Positions 6,930-10,513 of a stretch of 10,513 nucleotides of DNA are shown one piece after another. Source of the stretch: Sulfurimonas sp. (GTDB lineage Bacteria > Campylobacterota > Campylobacteria > Campylobacterales > Sulfurimonadaceae); NCBI GenBank assembly GCA_027063585.1, contig JAMORM010000030.1, positions 1 through 10,513 of the forward strand, given 5' to 3'. The translations under genes were made by a program, and so were the position numbers. Below the pieces are notes generated by a model. It worked only from the letters and a program-made list of their open reading frames with translations, was not told the DNA's origin and did not search any database. The number at the start of each line of letters is the position of its first letter. Positions within the stretch are counted from its first letter, which is position 1.

Positions 6930-8067
6930 CAATTTCCTCTTTTGTTATTGTAAGCGGCGGTAAGAATCTAAGAGTGTTTCTTCCTGCTTTAAGTACCATT
7001 ACACCGTTTTTTCTTGCAAGGTTTATAATACTTGTCAATGTGTCTGCGTCCTTAACGCGAAGCCCACACATCATTCCAATGCCTACCTTTTGCGTAAATA
7101 TATCCTGATTGGCATTGTAAAATTTTTCCAATGCCTGGTTAAACATCAAAGAAGTTATTTCCAAATCACCATTTTCCTTTTTTTCATTGAGTATATCTAC
7201 AACTTCACACACGGCACGGCTACTTAAATAGTTTCCACCGAAAGTAGAACCGTGATCCCCAGCACTCAATACATTTTTAAGCGTTGTCATCACTATGCCT
7301 ACGGGAACACCGCCGCCGACACCTTTTGCCAATGTAATTATTTCAGGCTCAATTTCATAGACTTGGCTCGCTGTAAACTCACCGATTCTATACGCGCCTG
7401 TCTGCACTTCATCAACAATCAAAGGAATTTCACGCTCTTTTAAAAGTTTTGCCAGCTTTTGCACTTTTTGCTTATCTTGCGGTTCTACTCCACCCTCACC
7501 CTGAATAAGTTCGATCATTACACCTGCCGTATGATCATCAAGCAAAGATTCAATTTCATCAATACCTTCCGCATATACAAAACCGTCAGGAAACGGCCCA
7601 AAATAATTATGCATCGACTCCTGACCTGTTGCTTTAACGGTTGTTATAGTACGTCCATGAAAAGAGTGATTGAGTGTAATAATTTTATATCTTTTGATCT
7701 CTCCATCACGTTCCCCGTGTTTTCTGGCAATTTTTATAGCCCCTTCATTGGCTTCAGCACCGCTGTTTCCAAAAAAACACTGCATATCATAACCACTTGC
7801 CTCTACAACTTTTTGTGCCGCAAGCGCTTGAGGAGCGATATAATAGAGATTTGAGGTATGCGTTAAACTTGCTACCTGTTCACATAGCGCTTTGGCAACT
7901 CTTTCATTGGCATGGCCTACTGATACAACTCCAATTCCCGAAGTAAAATCTATATATTTTTTTCCTTCATTGTCAAATAGTCTCGCATTCTTACCACGCA
8001 CAAACTCAACATCAGCTCTTGCGTATGTCGGCAAAACATATTTATTATCTATTTCTTTAATGTTCAT
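6886..8067 (-). CDS. argD: Acetylornithine aminotransferase (class III, PLP-dependent)
   Basis: Catalyses reversible transfer of the amino group from glutamate to N-acetylglutamate semialdehyde, giving N-acetylornithine in arginine biosynthesis; ArgD enzymes may also serve as succinyldiaminopimelate aminotransferase in lysine synthesis. At 393 residues it has the usual ArgD length. Visible family signatures are SGIGVVSVGHAN (43-54), the phosphate-binding NSGAEANE (101-108), FHGRT (136-140), EGGVEP (191-196), VDEVQTGAYRIGEF (218-231) with D219 and Q222 at the cofactor, AKGVGGGVP (247-255) with K248 as Schiff-base lysine, GSTFGGN (273-279) and LRFLPPL (366-372). All catalytic landmarks are intact. 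It begins 15 bases after the molybdopterin enzyme's stop, and its last 44 bases overlap the TolC-family gene. No other arginine gene is in the window, so it appears displaced from its pathway. GabT- or AstC-like aminotransferases are close relatives, but the length and motifs favour ArgD. Confidence 0.92.
   Translation of the reverse strand: MNIKEIDNKYVLPTYARADVEFVRGKNARLFDNEGKKYIDFTSGIGVVSVGHANERVAKALCEQVASLTHTSNLYYIAPQALAAQKVVEASGYDMQCFFGNSGAEANEGAIKIARKHGERDGEIKRYKIITLNHSFHGRTITTVKATGQESMHNYFGPFPDGFVYAEGIDEIESLLDDHTAGVMIELIQGEGGVEPQDKQKVQKLAKLLKEREIPLIVDEVQTGAYRIGEFTASQVYEIEPEIITLAKGVGGGVPVGIVMTTLKNVLSAGDHGSTFGGNYLSSRAVCEVVDILNEKKENGDLEITSLMFNQALEKFYNANQDIFTQKVGIGMMCGLRVKDADTLTSIINLARKNGVMVLKAGRNTLRFLPPLTITKEEIDEGFSALNSAVSQL
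6935..6940 (-). promoter_or_regulatory. Ribosome binding site deciding the TolC-family start
   Basis: AGAGGA on the minus strand, 5 bases from the ATG at 6929 and only 2 from the in-frame TTG at 6932. It therefore favours the ATG. The site lies within the coding sequence of argD. Confidence 0.7.
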
Positions 8068-8082
8068 TTTTATATACTCTCT

Positions 8083-9828
8083 TTACTTTTTAGTAATTTT
8101 AACTTTATTTTCTTGAAAAACAGCACTTTTCCCTTCATAAGAATGTTTTGATGATGTCAAATTATTCACACCGGGCGTTCCGCTGTATATTAAAAGCGTG
8201 TCATCACGTAGTCGATTATCATTTTTTACTCTCAAAACAACACTACCGTTTTCGGAAGTGATCTCCAGCCGTTGTGTGTCATTATACCCATGAGAAGGGT
8301 TTATGTAAACATATTTATCTCGCTTGAACTGCGAATTCAAACTTGTATGACTTTTAGGCGTTATAAGATTAAATTCATCTTCACCTTCACTTTGCTGTGT
8401 TTCAAATTCTTCAAGAAAAACAAATTCTGAATCACTTGTGTCAAAACCCTCTTTATACGGAATTGCTTCTCTGTTTTCAACTTCAAAGCATCCGTTTATT
8501 TTTTTAATACCGAAATTTTTAAAATGTTGTAAATATTCCTGTTCTGATTTGAGTTCTATATTAAATTCTTTACATAAATAAGCAGCCAAATCATACTCGC
8601 TGATACCTATATCACTCACAATTTGTTTATTCATTACCATTAATCCGTTATGCGAATATGAAGTTCTTATATCATCCTTTTCCAAGAAAGTTTTTGCAGG
8701 AATAACCAAATCTGCCATTGCACCTGTTTCATTCTCATATAAACCGAAATAAACTACATTCTGTGTTTTTTCCAGTGCGTTTTTGACTCTCAAGCTATCA
8801 GGCATTTGCGCAAGAGGATTCGCCCCTTGTATAAAAACAGTCTCAAATTCATCAAACTTTGTGTTTACTTTAGAAACACGTTTTGCTTTTGTTTTAAAAG
8901 GTGACTCAATTGCTTCTTTGGAATTTCCAAGATAAGCCACTCCACATCCTTCTTTGCCAAAAAGGCCCAAAGAAACGGCAAAAGCATCAATACTACGTAT
9001 AATATCAGCACCATCTCTGTATTTCTGTAACCCCACACCACAAACTATTGCAACTTTTTTGTCAATAGTAAAATGTAAAATATCACCAATATCGCCCAAT
9101 GTCACTCCGATATTCTCAAGTGTTACCTTAATGCGAACGCCTTGCGTAAGCTCATAATATTCTTCAAATTCACTTGCATATTTCTCAATAAATGTTTCAT
9201 TTAAACTGTCATTAATATAGACAAATCTTGTAAGGAGTAATGCCAAATATATATCAGTATGAGGTTTTATTTGTATATATACATCAGCAATCTCGGCTAT
9301 TTTTGTCTCAACCGGGTCAATGACTATAATAGTTTTATCTTTTATGAGTGGGAGTATATGTGAAGATGTCGTATGTGGATTTCTTCCCCAAAAAATAATA
9401 ACGTCAGATTTCTCAATCTCACTCAAAGGCATATTCTTATTACTTCCTCGGCCTTCTATAATCCCCGCTTCTCCCGCACCGTCACATAAAGTTCCATCTG
9501 TCAGCGTTGCACCCAATTTAGCAAAGAAATGATCAGTGACTTCTTGCATTAAAGCAAAATTACCACTTCCGCGATAATGTAAAATATCGCTTTTAAGTCC
9601 AGATTCAAGAAGCTCTTTGAGTTTTAAAAGAGCCTCCTGCATTGTAATTTCCTCTCCTTTGTATCTTGGCTTTATTATTCTTTCAAATTTGTCATAATGA
9701 TTTAAATGAGGACATAAAAAACCATTTGTATGCCCGTTTTTAAAAGGTTTTAATCTATTTTCATCATAAATTATACCACAGGCATCATAGCAGTCAAGTG
9801 GACATGCTGTTATACTACTTTTTTTCAT
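8083..9828 (-). CDS. Molybdopterin oxidoreductase, small cytoplasmic DMSO-reductase-family enzyme
   Basis: A 581-residue member of the DMSO reductase/formate dehydrogenase superfamily, predicted to bind a bis-pyranopterin Mo or W cofactor and one [4Fe-4S] cluster. Counting from the ATG at 9828, the N-terminal cluster site is CPLDCYDAC with C9, C13, C17 and later C39. C115 in GTLCDGAGEAG lies where this superfamily often has its metal-ligand Cys or Sec. FWGRNPHTTSSH (146-157) and IQGANPLAQMPD (333-344) are typical pterin-dinucleotide contacts. The C-terminus (about 505-581) is a molydop-binding domain with YINPSHGYND and GTPGVNNLT. There is no twin-arginine leader, so it should be cytoplasmic. 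It is shorter than most formate dehydrogenases and no iron-sulfur, membrane or chaperone subunit is adjacent. An in-frame TTG at 9852 is a weaker start; the ATG at 9828 has a GAGAGAG sequence just before it. It overlaps the adaptor gene by 14 bases. Substrate unknown. Confidence 0.87.
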   Translation of the reverse strand: MKKSSITACPLDCYDACGIIYDENRLKPFKNGHTNGFLCPHLNHYDKFERIIKPRYKGEEITMQEALLKLKELLESGLKSDILHYRGSGNFALMQEVTDHFFAKLGATLTDGTLCDGAGEAGIIEGRGSNKNMPLSEIEKSDVIIFWGRNPHTTSSHILPLIKDKTIIVIDPVETKIAEIADVYIQIKPHTDIYLALLLTRFVYINDSLNETFIEKYASEFEEYYELTQGVRIKVTLENIGVTLGDIGDILHFTIDKKVAIVCGVGLQKYRDGADIIRSIDAFAVSLGLFGKEGCGVAYLGNSKEAIESPFKTKAKRVSKVNTKFDEFETVFIQGANPLAQMPDSLRVKNALEKTQNVVYFGLYENETGAMADLVIPAKTFLEKDDIRTSYSHNGLMVMNKQIVSDIGISEYDLAAYLCKEFNIELKSEQEYLQHFKNFGIKKINGCFEVENREAIPYKEGFDTSDSEFVFLEEFETQQSEGEDEFNLITPKSHTSLNSQFKRDKYVYINPSHGYNDTQRLEITSENGSVVLRVKNDNRLRDDTLLIYSGTPGVNNLTSSKHSYEGKSAVFQENKVKITKK

Positions 9829-10513
9829 TACTCTCTCTTTCTTGTAATTCAATTTTTTCTAATTTTGAAAATACTTTTGGACTCTTAACTATAATCTGTG
9901 CCTTATATTTTGATATATTTTTTTCATCAGCTATATAAGAAATCCTTGCTATTTTATAATCTGTTTTTTTACCATCAATAAATATTATTTTTTTTTCTAA
10001 GCCTGCTAAATCATCTTCATCCAAATAGATTGTAAGCAGTGCTTTAGAAGTATCTGCCACCTTTGCCAAAGGCGTTGAAAGATTTACAGTCTGCCCTGCT
10101 TTAACAGATATATCATACAATACAAAGTTTTGGGCACTTATGTTTTTATCATTTATAGTTTTTATGAGTTGTTGCTTTCTTAACTCTAAATCAGCAATAT
10201 TTGTTTTTAGATTATTTATCTCTTTTTGAGTTGAAAGATAGGAATTTTCACTGCTTACTACATCATAAAATTCTTTGTCTTTTTCTATACGGGATTTAAT
10301 TTTTAAATTTTTTATTTTTGTATAGTTTTCTTTTTTTCTTTTTAGCATCTGCTTCAAATTTTTCAATACTTTTTCATTCAAAAGCAAAGTACTTTTTTGA
10401 TAAATCAGTTTTTTATTAACAGCATTAAGTTCATCTTCATCAAGCTCAGAATCAATTTTTATAAACACTTTTTTTGAAAGCTTTTTACCAATCATATTAT
10501 CATCAGTAAAGAG
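9815..10513 (-). CDS. Periplasmic adaptor (HlyD/RND membrane fusion protein), N-terminally cut by the window
   Basis: The reading frame is open to the window edge, so the signal peptide and start lie beyond it; 232 residues are visible. An ATG at 10495 is inside the frame but is probably internal, because the protein would then lack export signal and first strands. In fragment numbering, residues 8-30 look like the end of the first lipoyl half-motif (GKKL..VFIKIDSELDEDEL). Residues 30-125 are a Lys/Glu-rich alpha-helical coiled-coil hairpin. Residues 130-156 are the second lipoyl half (YDISVKAGQTVNLSTPLAKVADTS). Residues 157-215 are beta-barrel strands, and the protein ends with a charged tail. 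Such adaptors bridge an inner-membrane RND, ABC or MFS transporter to a TolC channel. A TolC-family gene lies downstream in the same operon and an RND permease converges from the other strand. Which transporter it serves is uncertain because the upstream gene is not visible. Confidence 0.82.
   Translation of the reverse strand, partial: LFTDDNMIGKKLSKKVFIKIDSELDEDELNAVNKKLIYQKSTLLLNEKVLKNLKQMLKRKKENYTKIKNLKIKSRIEKDKEFYDVVSSENSYLSTQKEINNLKTNIADLELRKQQLIKTINDKNISAQNFVLYDISVKAGQTVNLSTPLAKVADTSKALLTIYLDEDDLAGLEKKIIFIDGKKTDYKIARISYIADEKNISKYKAQIIVKSPKVFSKLEKIELQERESNEKK
9831..9837 (-). promoter_or_regulatory. Probable ribosome binding site of the molybdopterin oxidoreductase
   Basis: A GAGAGAG purine stretch on the minus strand ends 2 bases before the ATG at 9828; the GAG at its upstream end gives usable spacing. 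It lies inside the adaptor gene. The upstream in-frame TTG at 9852 has no comparable purine-rich site in the proper place, which supports the ATG. Confidence 0.5.

Noticed and set aside
6930..6932. TTG start codon for the TolC-family gene, one codon upstream
   Set aside because: The ribosome site AGAGGA would be only 2 bases away; the ATG at 6929 has normal spacing and begins the signal peptide cleanly.
7459..7854. Plus-strand open frame of 131 codons opposite argD
   Set aside because: It lies fully antisense to a strongly conserved enzyme, has no ribosome site of note and no recognisable protein features.
8071..8082. TATATA stretch before argD as a possible internal promoter
   Set aside because: It is too close to the ATG for a normal leader, no -35-like element is apparent, and AT-rich DNA gives such matches by chance.
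9850..9852. TTG start adding 8 residues to the molybdopterin oxidoreductase
   Set aside because: No suitable purine-rich site precedes it, and the cluster motif normally lies close to the N-terminus; the ATG at 9828 fits better.
10493..10495. ATG at 10495 as the true start of the adaptor gene
   Set aside because: The frame stays open to the window edge, and this start would remove the export signal and the first part of the lipoyl/barrel domains.

Overview
The window is AT-rich, densely packed DNA with almost no intergenic space. Gene content and protein style (Lys/Ile/Asn-rich proteins, a NapH/CcoG-like polyferredoxin, genes joined by overlapping starts and stops) suggest a Campylobacterota (epsilonproteobacterial) genome, perhaps a Sulfurimonas- or Sulfurovum-like chemolithotroph. 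That placement is inferred from general character, not from a marker gene. No tRNA, rRNA, CRISPR array, insertion sequence or prophage signature was seen.

Plus strand (1-4710): the last 47 codons of an outer-membrane barrel protein that looks like a TonB-dependent receptor, then after 21 bases a 482-residue membrane polyferredoxin (two CxxCP-type motifs, two [4Fe-4S] ferredoxin sites, an extra C-terminal membrane domain), then after 2 bases a full-length RND-family efflux permease of 1030 residues. The spacing implies one transcript. A reasonable reading is an envelope or metal-handling operon: a receptor brings a ligand across the outer membrane, the polyferredoxin moves electrons across or into the inner membrane, and the RND pump exports something.

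Minus strand (10513 down to 4707): a periplasmic adaptor (HlyD/RND membrane fusion type, N-terminus beyond the window), a short cytoplasmic molybdopterin oxidoreductase, acetylornithine aminotransferase (argD), a TolC-family outer-membrane channel, and a MidA/NDUFAF7-type SAM-dependent methyltransferase. Junctions are a 14-base overlap, a 15-base gap, a 44-base overlap and a zero-base gap, so this is probably one translationally coupled operon whose promoter lies outside the window.

The two operons converge, and their last stop codons overlap at 4707-4710 with no room for a terminator between them. Together they hold all three parts of a tripartite pump: permease on one strand, adaptor and outer-membrane channel on the other. 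Three enzymes without an obvious common pathway are embedded among the pump genes on the minus strand. The most interesting points are this split, converging arrangement, the unusual polyferredoxin beside a TonB receptor, and the orphan molybdoenzyme.
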